From: an uncultured Roseovarius sp.
GTDB taxonomy: Bacteria; Pseudomonadota; Alphaproteobacteria; Rhodobacterales; Rhodobacteraceae
Direction of reading: 5' to 3'
DNA: 64,000 nucleotides
NCBI RefSeq assembly: GCF_947259555.1
Contig: NZ_CAMYMD010000025.1
Coordinates: 62,001-126,000 of the forward strand
The notes under the pieces were generated by a model. It saw only the letters and a program-made list of their open reading frames with translations. It did no database searches and was not told where the DNA came from. The translations under genes were made by a program, and so were the position numbers. Shown here piece by piece: positions 25,497 to 36,140 of this stretch (position 1 is its first letter; the number at the start of each line of letters is the position of its first letter).

Positions 25497-26731
25497 ATCA
25501 GGAACTCCGCCAGCACCTCGTCGCGGGTGATATCGCGGTAGTCAAACCCAGTATCGTCCAGCTTGCGCAGGATATGAACGAAATTCTCGGGTCGCGTCGT
25601 TTCGATCCCGATCAGGACAGAGCCAAAATTGCGCGCCGATTTCTTGAGATATTCGAACCGGGCGATATCGTCCTCTGGTCCGAGGATATCAAGGAAATCG
25701 CGCAAGGCCCCGGGGCGCTGCGGCATGCGCAGGATGAAGTATTTCTTGACCCCCGAGTAGCGCTGCGCGCGTTCCTTGACCTCGGGCAGGCGTTCGAAAT
25801 CGAAATTGCCGCCCGAGGTGACGCAAACCACGGTCTTGCCCCGGATCGCCTCAGCCATATCCTTGAGCGCATCGACGGCGAGCGCGCCCGCCGGTTCCAG
25901 CACGATGCCCTCAATGTTGAGCATTTCCAGCATCGTGGTGCACAGCCGGTCCTCGTCGATCACCCGAGCCTGCGCCGGATCAAGATCGGCGAGCCGCGCA
26001 AAGGTGCGCGCGCCGATCTGCGCCACGGCGGCCCCGTCGGCGAAATTCTCGACATGGCGCAGGCGCACCGGCTCTCCAGCAGCAAGGGCCGCGGCAAGAC
26101 AGGCCCCGCCCGCAGGCTCCACCAGCGTCAGGGCAACCGCATCGCCCATGTAGCTGCGCACCCCCGCCGATAGACCACCACCGCCCACCGGCAGGATCAG
26201 GTGATCGGGCATGCCGCCAAATTGCGCCTCGATCTCGACGGCGACGCTGGCCTGCCCCTCGATCACGTCCTCGTCGTCGAAGGGCGACAGAAAATGCCCG
26301 CCAACCTCGGCGCAATAGGCTTGGGCGGCCTGCAGCGTGTCGTCGAAATAATCGCCGGTCAGGCGGATTGACACCGCATCGCCCCCGAATTTCTCGGTCT
26401 TGCCGATCTTTTGCTGGGGTGTCGTTACCGGCATGAAAATCACACCCTTTACACCAAAATACCGGCACATGAAGGCCACGCCCTGCGCGTGATTACCGGC
26501 ACTGGCACAGATGAATTGCGTAATCTCGGGTCGCGCCGCGAGTGCCTTGCGCATAGCGTTGAATGCGCCACGCAGCTTGTAGGAACGCACCGGGCTCAGA
26601 TCCTCGCGCTTGAGCAGGATTTCCGCCCCGTAGCGTTCCGACAGGTGATCGTTGCGCTGCAGCGGCGTGGGCTCGAACACGGCGCGCATGGCGGCCTCGG
26701 CGGTGCGGGCATTATCCTGAAACTCGATCAT
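25493..26731 (-). CDS. ilvA: Threonine dehydratase (threonine ammonia-lyase) with ACT-like domain
   Basis: The 412-residue PLP enzyme has [20 protein letters not shown] with the Schiff-base lysine, [11 protein letters not shown] and [12 protein letters not shown]. The last 90 residues ([20 protein letters not shown] onward) form a single ACT-like regulatory domain, as in shorter biosynthetic-type threonine dehydratases. It makes 2-oxobutanoate for isoleucine synthesis. Monocistronic; the stop codon is shared with the Hpt gene in a CTAG palindrome. Confidence 0.94.
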   Translation of the reverse strand: MIEFQDNARTAEAAMRAVFEPTPLQRNDHLSERYGAEILLKREDLSPVRSYKLRGAFNAMRKALAARPEITQFICASAGNHAQGVAFMCRYFGVKGVIFMPVTTPQQKIGKTEKFGGDAVSIRLTGDYFDDTLQAAQAYCAEVGGHFLSPFDDEDVIEGQASVAVEIEAQFGGMPDHLILPVGGGGLSAGVRSYMGDAVALTLVEPAGGACLAAALAAGEPVRLRHVENFADGAAVAQIGARTFARLADLDPAQARVIDEDRLCTTMLEMLNIEGIVLEPAGALAVDALKDMAEAIRGKTVVCVTSGGNFDFERLPEVKERAQRYSGVKKYFILRMPQRPGALRDFLDILGPEDDIARFEYLKKSARNFGSVLIGIETTRPENFVHILRKLDDTGFDYRDITRDEVLAEFLI

Positions 26732-26836
26732 CCCGTTTCAGTGCCGCAATCGGGGCGTGCTGGCAAGGGGCGCACCTTGCCCTGCCACGGAAAACCGGCT
26801 AAGCGCGCTGCGATATCCGCGAGAGAGGGGAAACAC

Positions 26837-28063
26837 ATGTCCGCGCCCAAGAAAGTTGTTCTGGCCTATTCCGGGGGCCTCGATACCTCGATCATCCTGA
26901 AATGGCTACAGACCGAGTATGGCTGCGAGGTGGTGACGTTTACCGCCGATCTGGGGCAGGGCGAAGAGCTGGAACCGGCACGGGAAAAGGCGAAACTCCT
27001 CGGGATCAAAGAGGAAAACATCTATATCGAGGATGTGCGTGAGGAATTCGTGCGCGACTTCGTGTTCCCGATGTTCCGTGCCAATGCTCTCTACGAGGGG
27101 CTCTATCTGCTCGGCACCTCGATCGCCCGCCCGCTGATTTCCAAGCGTCTGGTCGAGATCGCCGCCGAGACCGGGGCCGATGCCGTGGCGCATGGTGCCA
27201 CCGGCAAGGGCAACGATCAGGTGCGGTTCGAGCTGGCGGCCTATGCGCTCAACCCCGATATCAAGGTGATCGCCCCCTGGCGGGAATGGGACCTGACCAG
27301 CCGCACGCGACTGCTTGAGTTTGCGGAGAAAAACCAGATTCCGATTGCCAAGGACAAGCGCGGCGAGGCACCGTTCTCGGTCGACGCGAACCTGCTGCAC
27401 ACCTCAAGCGAGGGCAAGGTGCTGGAAGACCCGGCGGAGGCCGCGCCGGACTACGTCTATCAGCGCACAGTCAGCCCCGAAGCGGCACCCGATACCCCCG
27501 AATTCATCGAGGTAACGTTCGAGAAGGGTGACGCGGTGGCCATCAATGGCGAGTCGATGAGCCCGGCCACGATCCTCACAAAGCTCAACGAATTGGGCGG
27601 CAAGCACGGCATCGGGCGGCTCGATTTCGTGGAAAACCGGTTCGTGGGCATGAAGTCACGCGGTATTTACGAGACCCCTGGCGGCACGGTCTTGCTCGAG
27701 GCGCATCGCGGGATCGAGCAAATCACGCTCGACAGTGGCGCGGGGCATCTCAAGGATTCGCTGATGCCGCGCTATGCGGAGCTCATTTACAACGGCTTCT
27801 GGTTCAGCCCGGAACGCGAGATGTTGCAGGCGGCGATCGACAAGAGCCAAGAACATGTCAGCGGCACGGTGCGGCTCAAGCTCTACAAGGGGGCGGCGAC
27901 GACCGTCGGGCGCTGGTCCGATCACAGCCTCTATTCCGAGGCGCATGTGACCTTTGAGGAGGATGCCGGGGCCTATGATCAGAAGGACGCGGCGGGTTTC
28001 ATTCAACTGAACGCCCTGCGTCTGAAGCTGCTCGCGGCGCGGAACCGGCGTCTGAAGGGTTAG
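26837..28063 (+). CDS. argG: Argininosuccinate synthase
   Basis: The 408-residue protein begins [20 protein letters not shown], the ATP-binding PP-motif, and has [38 protein letters not shown] and [15 protein letters not shown], all characteristic of ArgG. It condenses citrulline and aspartate in arginine synthesis. The ATG at 26837 has GAGGGG upstream; the frame is open further left but crosses the ilvA start region. A strong hairpin follows. Confidence 0.97.
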   Translation: MSAPKKVVLAYSGGLDTSIILKWLQTEYGCEVVTFTADLGQGEELEPAREKAKLLGIKEENIYIEDVREEFVRDFVFPMFRANALYEGLYLLGTSIARPLISKRLVEIAAETGADAVAHGATGKGNDQVRFELAAYALNPDIKVIAPWREWDLTSRTRLLEFAEKNQIPIAKDKRGEAPFSVDANLLHTSSEGKVLEDPAEAAPDYVYQRTVSPEAAPDTPEFIEVTFEKGDAVAINGESMSPATILTKLNELGGKHGIGRLDFVENRFVGMKSRGIYETPGGTVLLEAHRGIEQITLDSGAGHLKDSLMPRYAELIYNGFWFSPEREMLQAAIDKSQEHVSGTVRLKLYKGAATTVGRWSDHSLYSEAHVTFEEDAGAYDQKDAAGFIQLNALRLKLLAARNRRLKG

Positions 28064-28078
28064 CCCTCCATATTGAAA

Positions 28079-28110
28079 AGAAAGGCGGCCCTGCGACGGG
28101 CCGCCTTTCT
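28079..28110. terminator. Hairpin terminator between argG and the convergent DUF7282-like gene
   Basis: AGAAAGGCGGCCC (28079-28091) pairs with GGGCCGCCTTTCT (28098-28110), a 13-bp stem with a 6-nt loop. The arms supply A- and T-rich ends in both directions, so it can serve both converging genes. Confidence 0.85.
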
Positions 28111-28119
28111 CGTATCCGG

Positions 28120-28533
28120 TCACTTCGCGGTGACGACCGTCATCACAAGGTTTCCATCCATCTTGATCGGGCCGTCTTCCTTGGCCCCCAAGGTGTATTC
28201 GAATACGCCGGTCTGCATCCCGCCGTCTTCGGCATGCACCATCAGCATGAGCATATCGCCTGCGGCGACATCTTCTTGCAGAATCGCGGCGACATCATCC
28301 GTCTCGCCCTTGCGAAGGGGGGCGTAGCCAACAACCGGACCGGGCTTCATGTCTTCGCCGGTGCGATGCACGACCAGCCAACCGTTTTTATCGGCGACCA
28401 CCTTCTCGGCGCTCACGATACCGTTGGCGACGCTTTGGTCCTCGGCCATCACCATCGGGTGCATTCCGTGATCATCCGCCATCGCGACACCAGCGGTGAG
28501 GGCAAAAGTCGTTGCAAGAACAGTCGTCTTCAT
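28120..28533 (-). CDS. Exported DUF7282-like protein of unknown function
   Basis: This 137-residue protein has a signal peptide (MKTTVLATTFALTAGVAMA) and a small beta-rich domain: DQSVANGIVSAEKVVADKNG, GWLVVHR, GPVVGYAPLRKGETDDV and a C-terminal FEYTLGAKEDGP. The repeated 'pGpviGyapl' pattern resembles DUF7282. It is rich in Met and His near the N-terminus (DDHGMHPMVM), which could bind metal; that is speculation. AAGGAG is 6 nt upstream of the chosen ATG. Confidence 0.78.
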   Translation of the reverse strand: MKTTVLATTFALTAGVAMADDHGMHPMVMAEDQSVANGIVSAEKVVADKNGWLVVHRTGEDMKPGPVVGYAPLRKGETDDVAAILQEDVAAGDMLMLMVHAEDGGMQTGVFEYTLGAKEDGPIKMDGNLVMTVVTAK

Positions 28534-28643
28534 AGTGAACTCCTTTGTCATGGCTTCGACCGGGCTTTTACCCGGCACAGCACAAGACACGGATTCGAGT
28601 GGAGATAGTTTCAAGTCGGCCGAATATTTCCTGCGGCAACTCA

Positions 28644-29393
28644 TCAGGCAAGCCGCAGCTTGACGGCGCGCAACCGCTCATAGGCGGGCATCGCCGCCTC
28701 GGCCAACGCGGCGCGCGCACCGTCCAGTTCAGGCGGTGGCCCCTCGGCGGGGGCAAAGCCAGTGCTGTCATGCACCGCCGCGTACCAATGCGCCGCCCAG
28801 ACCCCGTCATCGGCATGGCCGCCGCGGGGCCACACGAGCATGGCGGGGGCCCAGTCTAGGTCGATGGCCGCGCAGAGCCGTTTTAGCATTCGCTCGGGGT
28901 CACGGCGGATATCGGCGGAATCGATGACGACGGGCGATTGCCCTGCGGATACCAATTGGTCGTAAAGTTCGACCTGCTGGACAAAGCCGATATCGGCGAG
29001 CGTCGGATTGTCATACTTGGCCGAGAAACTGGCGGCGACGCGCGCGGGGTGGCGGATGAGAAACACGTTGGTCAGTTCATTCACCCAGTCGCGCGGCACG
29101 CCGGGGATCATGTGCTGGGCCATGTGTTTCTGATAAAAATGCGGCTTTTGGGCCGGAACAGTGCCTAAAAGCCCCTCCACTACGCGCGCGGGATCTTGCG
29201 GCTGCGCGGCCAGGATCGCGTCGCACATCGGGTGATCGAGCCCGGTCTGCGCGAGATAGGCGGCATAGAACGGCTCATCGACAACCGCACAATCGCCGCG
29301 CGCGGCAAAGCTGTACATCATCGCGGTCGACAGGTTGCGCGGGCCGGACCACATGGCGATCCGCATCTCAACCCCGCCCGGCAATGTGGTCAT
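28644..29393 (-). CDS. Sulfotransferase-like P-loop protein
   Basis: The 249-residue protein has a 5'-phosphosulfate-like loop MWSGPRNLSTAMMYSFA near residue 14 and VFLIRHPARVAASFS near 105, the 3'-phosphate region. It belongs to the group of sulfotransferase-like domains that in other organisms are fused to a branched-chain-aminotransferase-like domain. A class IV aminotransferase lies 0.7 kb away. The start could be ATG 29366 (MRIAMWSGPR) instead. Substrate unknown. Confidence 0.78.
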   Translation of the reverse strand: MTTLPGGVEMRIAMWSGPRNLSTAMMYSFAARGDCAVVDEPFYAAYLAQTGLDHPMCDAILAAQPQDPARVVEGLLGTVPAQKPHFYQKHMAQHMIPGVPRDWVNELTNVFLIRHPARVAASFSAKYDNPTLADIGFVQQVELYDQLVSAGQSPVVIDSADIRRDPERMLKRLCAAIDLDWAPAMLVWPRGGHADDGVWAAHWYAAVHDSTGFAPAEGPPPELDGARAALAEAAMPAYERLRAVKLRLA

Positions 29394-29484
29394 GCGTCAT
29401 CGTCACTGGCCCGTCCCCCATGTTCCCGGCATGTTAACACTGTCTAGGATCGTCGAATCACCGATGCAACAGGAGAGGCAGGCA

Positions 29485-30123
29485 ATGGACGCAGAGTTCT
29501 GGCATGATCGCTGGCAGGAGGGGCGGCTCGGGTTTCACGAGGGTAAGGTGAACCGGATGCTGGAGGCGCATATCGGAGCGCTTGGGCTAGTGCAGGGGCA
29601 ACGCATATTTCTGCCGCTCTGCGGTAAAGCGATTGATATCCCGTGGCTCTTATCACAGGGCTACCAAGTTGCCGGGGCAGAATTGAGTGAGATCGCTGTC
29701 CATGATCTATTCTCCGAAATGGGCGTCACACCGGAGGTAACAGATACAGGACGCCATCGCCGGTACGCCGCAGAGGGTGTCGATATATTCGTCGGAGATA
29801 TCTTCGAGTTGAGCCGCGATGTCGTTGGGTCTGTGGATGCAGTTTATGACCGTGCCGCGCTGGTGGCGCTGCCCGACGACAGGCGCGCGCGCTATGCGGC
29901 GCATCTGGCCCAAATCACGGATAGCGCACCGCAGCTTCTTGTAACCTTCGAATACGACCAAAGCGCGATGGAAGGTCCGCCATTTTCCATCACTGAGGAG
30001 GAAGTGATGCGCTGTCATGGCGCGCGCTTCGCGATCAGGGTGCTGGCGGATGAGGATGTGCCGGGCGGCCTCAAGGGCGTGGTGGCAGCAAGGGAAAAGG
30101 CAATGCTTCTACGCCCCACCTAA
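29485..30123 (+). CDS. tpm: Thiopurine S-methyltransferase family protein
   Basis: The 212-residue SAM methyltransferase has the TPMT pattern: FWHDRWQEGRLGFHEGKVN, ILPLCGK-like FLPLCGKAIDIPWL, GYQVAGAELSEIAV and VYDRAALVALP. Bacterial members methylate thiopurines, selenium or tellurium compounds; the natural substrate is open. The ATG has AGGAG 9-10 nt upstream. Its TAA overlaps the stop of the convergent aminotransferase (30120-30123). Confidence 0.9.
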   Translation: MDAEFWHDRWQEGRLGFHEGKVNRMLEAHIGALGLVQGQRIFLPLCGKAIDIPWLLSQGYQVAGAELSEIAVHDLFSEMGVTPEVTDTGRHRRYAAEGVDIFVGDIFELSRDVVGSVDAVYDRAALVALPDDRRARYAAHLAQITDSAPQLLVTFEYDQSAMEGPPFSITEEEVMRCHGARFAIRVLADEDVPGGLKGVVAAREKAMLLRPT

Positions 30124-31028
30124 GCCGTTTCATGCTGAATCAGAGTCTTGTACAGATCCTGAACATGGCTTGTCACCGGCCCTTGCAGGCCGTCTCCGAT
30201 CTGGCGTCCGTCGATCTCGCTCACCGGGGTTTGTGCGCCGAACGTTCCGGTCAAGAATGCCTCATCAGCACCGTAGGTCTCGACCAGGGAAAAATTCTTC
30301 TCATAAATGGGAATGGCGTTTGCGCGGCAAAGGTCGATGACCTTCTGACGGGTTATGCCGTTCATGCAGTAATCCCCAGTCGAGGTCCAGACCGCGCCCT
30401 TGCGCACAATGAAGAAATTGCAGGCATTGGTGGTGTTCACGAATCCATGGATATCGAGCATGAGCGCCTCGTCGGCGCCGGCCTTTTCGGCCGCGATACA
30501 CGCGAGGATACAGTTTAACTTGGAATGCGAGTTGAGTTTCGGGTCCTGGGTCATAGGCAGGCCCCGGATATGCGGCACAGTGGCGAGGCGGATGGGCCGG
30601 GCAATCTTCGGCTTTGAGTGTTCCATAATAATAGTCACGGTCGGGCCCTGTTGGCTGAGCGCGGGGTGCTGGAAAGGCCGTGTCTTGATTCCTCGAGTCA
30701 CCATCAGTCGGGCATGCGCGTCAGTGGTCATGCCATTGGCTTTTTGTGTCTCTATTATAGCTTGAAGCACCTCATCCTGGGTCATGCCGATATCGAGGTC
30801 GATGGCCCGCGCGGCCTCGAAGAGCCGGTCGAGATGTTCATCGACGAAGGCCCATTTGCCATTATAGAGGCGCAGCCCCTCCCACACACCATCACCCAGC
30901 ATGAAGCCGCTGTCATAGACGCTGACCAGCGCCTCAGCCTTGGGCACAACGCGCCCGTTGAGCCATATCAGGATGTTTTCGTTCCGCGCATCCTCTTGGG
31001 CGGCATGGGTCGTCTGGTGGTCGGTCAT
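30120..31028 (-). CDS. Class IV PLP aminotransferase (branched-chain-aminotransferase-like / D-amino acid type)
   Basis: The 302-residue protein has the fold type IV features: VSVYDSGFMLGDGVWEGLRL, LMVTRGIKTR, SHSKLNCILACIAAEKAGAD with the PLP lysine, EALMLDIHGFVNTTNACNFF and MNGITRQKVIDLC. It fits the branched-chain-aminotransferase-like group rather than core IlvE. AGGGGA is 4-5 nt before the ATG. The sulfotransferase-like neighbour at 28644-29393 may be a functional partner. Confidence 0.88.
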   Translation of the reverse strand: MTDHQTTHAAQEDARNENILIWLNGRVVPKAEALVSVYDSGFMLGDGVWEGLRLYNGKWAFVDEHLDRLFEAARAIDLDIGMTQDEVLQAIIETQKANGMTTDAHARLMVTRGIKTRPFQHPALSQQGPTVTIIMEHSKPKIARPIRLATVPHIRGLPMTQDPKLNSHSKLNCILACIAAEKAGADEALMLDIHGFVNTTNACNFFIVRKGAVWTSTGDYCMNGITRQKVIDLCRANAIPIYEKNFSLVETYGADEAFLTGTFGAQTPVSEIDGRQIGDGLQGPVTSHVQDLYKTLIQHETA

Positions 31029-31175
31029 TCTATCCCCTTTTGGCGCGAAGCGTAGTGTTGTCGGCATTGGCTGCCAAGGGTGAAACACCCCTCAAGAGAC
31101 CGTGACATCACGGGGTCGTATATTTGCGAAGTCACCCGTCTGAGGCAAGATAGCTATGAACAGGAGGAAGAGGCG

Positions 31176-31844
31176 ATGACGGCACATTTTCGGGAAATCA
31201 AAGCGGCGGCGCTTGCTGTGTTGATCTTGGTGGGGCTTTGCGTGAATACCAGTCGCGCTCACGCCGCCGATACGGATACGCTCATCATTGCCGGCGGGTG
31301 CTTTTGGTGTGTTGAGGCCGACTTCGAGAAAGTTTCTGGTGTAGTCGAAGCGGTCGCCGGATTTGCCGGAGGCTCGGTTTCTAATCCGACCTACAAGGAG
31401 GTGACACAGGGTGGCACCGGTCATTACGAGGCCGTGCGAATCACGTACGATCCCTCGCGTGTCTCCCGTCGGCAGCTATTGCACTTGTTCTTCAGATCTG
31501 TAGATCCGACCGATAGCGGCGGTCAGTTCTGTGATCGTGGCAATAGCTACCGCACTGCCGTCTTCGTTGAAAACAACGCACAGAAGAAGATTGCAGAAAC
31601 CTCGCGCGACGCCGCAATGCAAGCTTTGGGTCAAAGGATCGTGACGCCAATCCTGTCGGCTGGGCCGTTTTGGCCCGCTGATGCGTATCACCAGGATTAC
31701 TACAAGAGCGGGGACATCGTGCTCACTCGGTTTGGCCCAAGAACCAAGGCTAAAGCGTATTCGCTCTATCGTGATGCCTGCGGACGCGATGATCGGGTCA
31801 AAGAACTTTGGGGAAATGAGGCGCCTTTTGCTGGTCAGTCCTGA
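31176..31844 (+). CDS. msrA: Periplasmic peptide-methionine (S)-S-oxide reductase
   Basis: The 222-residue protein has an N-terminal signal sequence (hydrophobic core AALAVLILVGLCV) and an MsrA domain with GGCFWC (Cys42 the likely nucleophile), VSNPTYKEVTQGGTGHYEAV and FWPADAYHQDYY. It repairs methionine-S-sulfoxide in exported proteins. The ATG at 31176 follows AGGAGGAAGAGG. Its end overlaps rbsK by 10 nt (31835-31844). Confidence 0.93.
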   Translation: MTAHFREIKAAALAVLILVGLCVNTSRAHAADTDTLIIAGGCFWCVEADFEKVSGVVEAVAGFAGGSVSNPTYKEVTQGGTGHYEAVRITYDPSRVSRRQLLHLFFRSVDPTDSGGQFCDRGNSYRTAVFVENNAQKKIAETSRDAAMQALGQRIVTPILSAGPFWPADAYHQDYYKSGDIVLTRFGPRTKAKAYSLYRDACGRDDRVKELWGNEAPFAGQS

Positions 31845-32701
31845 GCGCTTATAAAACGGTCTACCTCTACTGCTGTTGGGATTGCTTCCGAGGCACCGGC
31901 ACGCGTTACCGAAATAGCTGCTGCTGAGACTGCTCTGAAAATCGCATCCTTTGCGCTGGCGCCACGTGCGAGAGCCTCTACGAGGTAGCCAGTGAATGTG
32001 TCTCCTGCGCCGGTCGTATCCATCGCATCGACGGTTGGTGCAGACACAGAGATACGCTTTCCTGTTGCTGTATCGCACCATTCCGCACCGTTGCCGCCCC
32101 GTGTCACGATCATTGAGGGGACAGTCAATTTACCCAGATCACTTTCAATCTGGGCCGCTTCGATCTCATTCACAACGAGCAACGTCAGGAACGGAGAAAC
32201 CTTCAGCAGCGCCTGTGCATCAAAAGGTGCGGCGGAGTACACGACACGCAAACCCTTGAGCCGGGCCATGCGAGCAGCCTCGAACTGCAAGTTGGTCTCG
32301 TTCTGCATCATCAGCCAGTCGCCCGATCCCGCGCCTTCCAAAGCGATCTTCAGATCATCGCGGCCAAGCGCCCGATTCGCCCCAGCATGAATGATGATAG
32401 AGTTTTCGGCCAATGCATCGACACTTACCACGGCATGTCCAGTAGGGGTCTCGTTGCGCACAACATGACGTACATTCACACCAGCTTCTTCTAGCTCGCT
32501 AACCAGCCAGCCTCCTTCAGGGCCGACCGCGCCTATATGCATGACTCGCGAACCCGCGCGCGCGACCGCTATAGACTGATTTGCACCTTTGCCGCCCAAC
32601 ATGCGATCATAGGCTTGAGTGTGAAGGGTCTCTCCGGGCGCAGGCAGGCGGGGCACACGGTACACATGGTCCGCGTTGATAGATCCAAGATTGTAAATCA
32701 T
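31835..32701 (-). CDS. rbsK: Ribokinase (PfkB family sugar kinase)
   Basis: This 288-residue kinase has the PfkB N-terminal motif GGKGANQSIAVARAG and the C-terminal motif DTTGAGDTFTGYL with catalytic Asp. NLGSINADHVYRVPRLPAPG is typical of ribokinase. It phosphorylates D-ribose or a related sugar; no ribose transporter is nearby, so the sugar identity is by family only. Confidence 0.88.
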   Translation of the reverse strand: MIYNLGSINADHVYRVPRLPAPGETLHTQAYDRMLGGKGANQSIAVARAGSRVMHIGAVGPEGGWLVSELEEAGVNVRHVVRNETPTGHAVVSVDALAENSIIIHAGANRALGRDDLKIALEGAGSGDWLMMQNETNLQFEAARMARLKGLRVVYSAAPFDAQALLKVSPFLTLLVVNEIEAAQIESDLGKLTVPSMIVTRGGNGAEWCDTATGKRISVSAPTVDAMDTTGAGDTFTGYLVEALARGASAKDAIFRAVSAAAISVTRAGASEAIPTAVEVDRFISAQD

Positions 32702-32903
32702 CGCTTTTCACCTCTGGCGAAGTTCATGATCCTATTCAGGGCATTGTCAGACGGCATGACGCTTGTGATCGGACTCATGCCGAGATCTTTATTCCTAATC
32801 TTGGCAATATCCGACCAGCCGCACATCTCAAATAGCGGTAGGTTTTGGCTTTCGCGGAGACAAGCAGATTTGTAAGGTCGCGCCAAAGATCGAGGGGAAC
32901 GAT

Positions 32904-35552
32904 GTGACAGGCACCGCCATGACTGCAACGCCGATGATGGCACAGTATCTGGAAATCAAGGCGCAGTATCCCGGGGCGCTCCTGTTCTACAGAATGGGTG
33001 ATTTCTACGAGTTGTTCTTTGACGATGCCGCGGCCGCAGCCGAGGCGCTCGACATCGCGCTCACCAAACGCGGCAAACATCAAGGTCAGGATATCGCGAT
33101 GTGCGGTGTGCCGGTTCACTCGGCCGAAGGATACTTGCTGACGCTTATTCGCAAAGGCTTTCGCGTCGCTGTATGTGAACAAATGGAAGATCCGGCAGAG
33201 GCCAAAAAGCGAGGCTCGAAATCCGTAGTTCGGCGCGAGGTGGTGCGCCTTGTCACGCCAGGGACATTGACAGAAGAAAGCCTTCTGGATGCGCGGCGGC
33301 ATAATTATCTGGCAAGCTTCACACAAATACGTAACGAGGGCGCTCTGGCTTGGGTCGATATCTCTACGGGCGCCTTCCACGTGATGCCGCTGAGCTTGGA
33401 GCGTCTAGGACCAGAACTTGCTCGGCTTTCGCCACGTGAGGTTGTGATTGCCGACAGGGATGAGTCCGTACTTGGCGATATTATCGCGGAGGCTGGTGTC
33501 TCTCTCACGGCGTTAGGTCAGGCGGCGTTTGACAGCACGAGCGGCGAAAGTCGCCTTTGCGCGTTATTCGGCGTCGGAACACTTGACGCCTATGGGCAGT
33601 TTTCGCGACCGGAGATCGCAGCCATGGGCGCTATCGTCGAATGGTTGGACGTGACCCAAAAGGGCAAGCTGCCACTTTTGCGCACACCGGTGCGCGAGGC
33701 ACAAGCGCGTGTCGTCCAAATCGACGCGGCGACGCGGCGAAACCTGGAACTGACCCATGCGCTTGATGGTCGGCGATCCGGTTCGTTACTGGCAACGCTT
33801 GACCGCACGGTGACGGCTGGTGGTGGACGCCTCTTGGAACAACGGCTTTCGAGCCCAAGCCGTGTGCTGGAGGTGATTGAGGTCCGCCTGAACGCAGTGC
33901 AGTTTGCAGTAGACCAATCCCGTTTTTCGCGAAACCTGCGTGATGCGCTGCGCAAGGTTCCAGATCTCGACCGGGCATTATCGAGGCTTGGGTTGGACCG
34001 TGGCGGCCCGCGTGACCTTGCGGCGGTGCGGAATGGCCTGGAACAAGCGGCCGTAATAGCCGAACAGCCTTCGGAGCTTGATCTACCGCCACTTCTTGAA
34101 ACAGCGTCGCAGGAATTGACAGGCCACGACGCGCTGCTTGATTTACTGGATCAGGCGCTGGTCGCAGAGCCACCAATCCTCGCGCGCGATGGTGGTTTTA
34201 TTGCTCCAGGCTTTGATGCCGAGCTCGACGAGGCACGACAATTGCGCGATGAGGGACGAGGTGTCATCGCTGGGATGCAAGGCGACTACGTCAGGCAAAC
34301 GGGTATCCAATCGCTCAAAATAAAGCACAACAACGTTCTTGGCTACTTCGTGGAAGTGACCGCAGCCCATGCTGAAAAAATGCTATCGCCACCGCTAAAT
34401 GAAACCTTCAAGCACAGGCAAACCACGGCCAATCAGGTTCGTTTCACAACGGTGCCCTTGAGCGAGATGGAGACAAAGATTCTCAACGCTGGGGGCCGCG
34501 CACTGGAAATCGAAAAGAGGCTCTATGACAGCCTGAAACATAGCATAATGCAAAGCGCGGCTGAGATTGGTCAGGTCGCGCGCGGGCTGGCGGAGCTGGA
34601 TCTCGCGACTGCGTTGGCAGAATTTGCCAACTCCGAAAACTGGTGTCGTCCAAAAGTCGATGCAAGCCGGGCGCTATGCATAGAGGGCGGGCGGCATCCT
34701 GTAGTAGAGCGGGCGCTTAGGGCCCAAGGCGGTGCGCCTTTTATCGCCAATGACTGCGCCTTGGGGAATGAAAGCGATATCTGGTTGCTGACAGGTCCCA
34801 ATATGGCCGGTAAATCTACCTTCTTGCGGCAAAACGCATTGATTGCCCTGTTGGCCCAAATGGGCAGTTTCGTGCCGGCCACGTCGGCACATATCGGCAT
34901 GGTGAGCCAACTCTTCAGCCGGGTTGGCGCGTCGGATGACCTGGCGCGCGGGCGCTCGACGTTCATGGTCGAAATGGTCGAGACGGCGGCGATTCTCAAT
35001 CAGGCGGATGATCATGCGCTGGTCATTCTCGACGAGATCGGACGGGGCACAGCAACCTATGACGGGCTGAGCATCGCCTGGGCAACGCTGGAACACCTGC
35101 ATGATGTAAATGGATGTCGGGCGCTTTTCGCCACGCACTATCATGAGCTGACTAACCTAAGCGAAACGTTGAAGCGCGTCGAAAATGCAACCGTCACCGT
35201 CAAGGAACATGACGGCGATGTTATTTTCATGCACGAGGTCCGTCGCGGGGCGGCAGATCGAAGCTATGGGGTGCAGGTAGCCAAACTCGCGGGACTACCC
35301 GAGGCTGTTGTGGCGCGCGCGAGGGTTGTACTCGATGCTCTTGAAAAAGGTGAAAGAGAAGGGGGTGGAGCGCAAAAGGCACTTATCGACGATCTTCCGC
35401 TTTTCGCCGCAACGCCGGCGCCACCGAAGGTACAGCGGCAAGAGTCCGTTGTTGAAGAGCGGCTGAAGGAGGTTTTGCCAGATACACTGAGTCCTCGTCA
35501 GGCACTGGATCTGCTGTATGAGTTGAAAGATTTGGCGAAACGGGCGGGGTGA
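32904..35552 (+). CDS. mutS: DNA mismatch repair protein MutS
   Basis: The 882-residue protein has the mismatch-recognition motif [15 protein letters not shown], connector and lever domains, and a C-terminal ATPase with [14 protein letters not shown] (Walker A), [20 protein letters not shown] (Walker B) and [12 protein letters not shown]. The GTG at 32904 is favoured because GAGGGG is 6 nt upstream; the ATG at 32919 lacks a site. A hairpin overlaps its stop codon. Confidence 0.97.
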   Translation: MTGTAMTATPMMAQYLEIKAQYPGALLFYRMGDFYELFFDDAAAAAEALDIALTKRGKHQGQDIAMCGVPVHSAEGYLLTLIRKGFRVAVCEQMEDPAEAKKRGSKSVVRREVVRLVTPGTLTEESLLDARRHNYLASFTQIRNEGALAWVDISTGAFHVMPLSLERLGPELARLSPREVVIADRDESVLGDIIAEAGVSLTALGQAAFDSTSGESRLCALFGVGTLDAYGQFSRPEIAAMGAIVEWLDVTQKGKLPLLRTPVREAQARVVQIDAATRRNLELTHALDGRRSGSLLATLDRTVTAGGGRLLEQRLSSPSRVLEVIEVRLNAVQFAVDQSRFSRNLRDALRKVPDLDRALSRLGLDRGGPRDLAAVRNGLEQAAVIAEQPSELDLPPLLETASQELTGHDALLDLLDQALVAEPPILARDGGFIAPGFDAELDEARQLRDEGRGVIAGMQGDYVRQTGIQSLKIKHNNVLGYFVEVTAAHAEKMLSPPLNETFKHRQTTANQVRFTTVPLSEMETKILNAGGRALEIEKRLYDSLKHSIMQSAAEIGQVARGLAELDLATALAEFANSENWCRPKVDASRALCIEGGRHPVVERALRAQGGAPFIANDCALGNESDIWLLTGPNMAGKSTFLRQNALIALLAQMGSFVPATSAHIGMVSQLFSRVGASDDLARGRSTFMVEMVETAAILNQADDHALVILDEIGRGTATYDGLSIAWATLEHLHDVNGCRALFATHYHELTNLSETLKRVENATVTVKEHDGDVIFMHEVRRGAADRSYGVQVAKLAGLPEAVVARARVVLDALEKGEREGGGAQKALIDDLPLFAATPAPPKVQRQESVVEERLKEVLPDTLSPRQALDLLYELKDLAKRAG

Positions 35553-35561
35553 TACCCGCCC
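35542..35561. terminator. Possible terminator hairpin at the mutS/grpE convergence
   Basis: GGGCGGG (35542-35548) pairs with CCCGCCC (35555-35561) around a 6-nt loop and overlaps the mutS stop codon. There is no T-run, so termination without Rho is uncertain. Confidence 0.4.
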
Positions 35562-35570
35562 TGCCCCGAG

Positions 35571-36131
35571 TTATCCTCGGTTGGACGAAACGCCGACTTG
35601 TGCCGGTCGCAATATGCGGTCGTGCAGCATGAAGCCCTGTGCCGATACCTGAATGATCTCTCCGGCTTTTGTGCCGGGCAAAGGCGCCTCAAACATCGCC
35701 TCATGGTGTTGCGGATCAAAACGGTCCCCAACCTGAGGATCAATCACGGTAATGCCATGTTTGGAGAATACGTTGAGCAACTCGCGCAAGGTGAGCTCGA
35801 TTCCCTCGAACAAAGCGACAGAGCCAGCGCGCTGTTCTTCGGTAACGGTATCCAGCGCGCGCTTTAGATTGTCATGTACCGGAAGCATATCCCGGGCAAG
35901 CTTGGAGCCGCCATAATTCTCCGCTTCGCGTCGGTCCTTGTCCGAGCGCTTGCGCGCGTTCTCTGCATCCGCGAGGGCCCGCATGAACTTGTCTCGAAGC
36001 GCGTCGCGCTCCGCACGCAGCGCATCGATCTCTGCCGCCTCATCACTGAAATCTTCGGTCAACGCCTCATGTTCTTCGGCCGCGGCCTCTTCGATATCGT
36101 CAAGAAAGCTGTCTTCTTTCGGCTCTGCCAT
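35571..36131 (-). CDS. grpE: Nucleotide exchange factor GrpE
   Basis: The 186-residue protein has an acidic N-terminus, a long coiled coil (about residues 30-75) and the GrpE core: NYGGSKLARDMLPVHDNLKRAL, FEGIELTLRELLNVFSKHGI, GDRFDPQHHEAMFEAP. It releases ADP from DnaK. It starts 9 nt after the hrcA stop, forming hrcA-grpE. Confidence 0.95.
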   Translation of the reverse strand: MAEPKEDSFLDDIEEAAAEEHEALTEDFSDEAAEIDALRAERDALRDKFMRALADAENARKRSDKDRREAENYGGSKLARDMLPVHDNLKRALDTVTEEQRAGSVALFEGIELTLRELLNVFSKHGITVIDPQVGDRFDPQHHEAMFEAPLPGTKAGEIIQVSAQGFMLHDRILRPAQVGVSSNRG

Positions 36132-36140
36132 TCTTCACCT

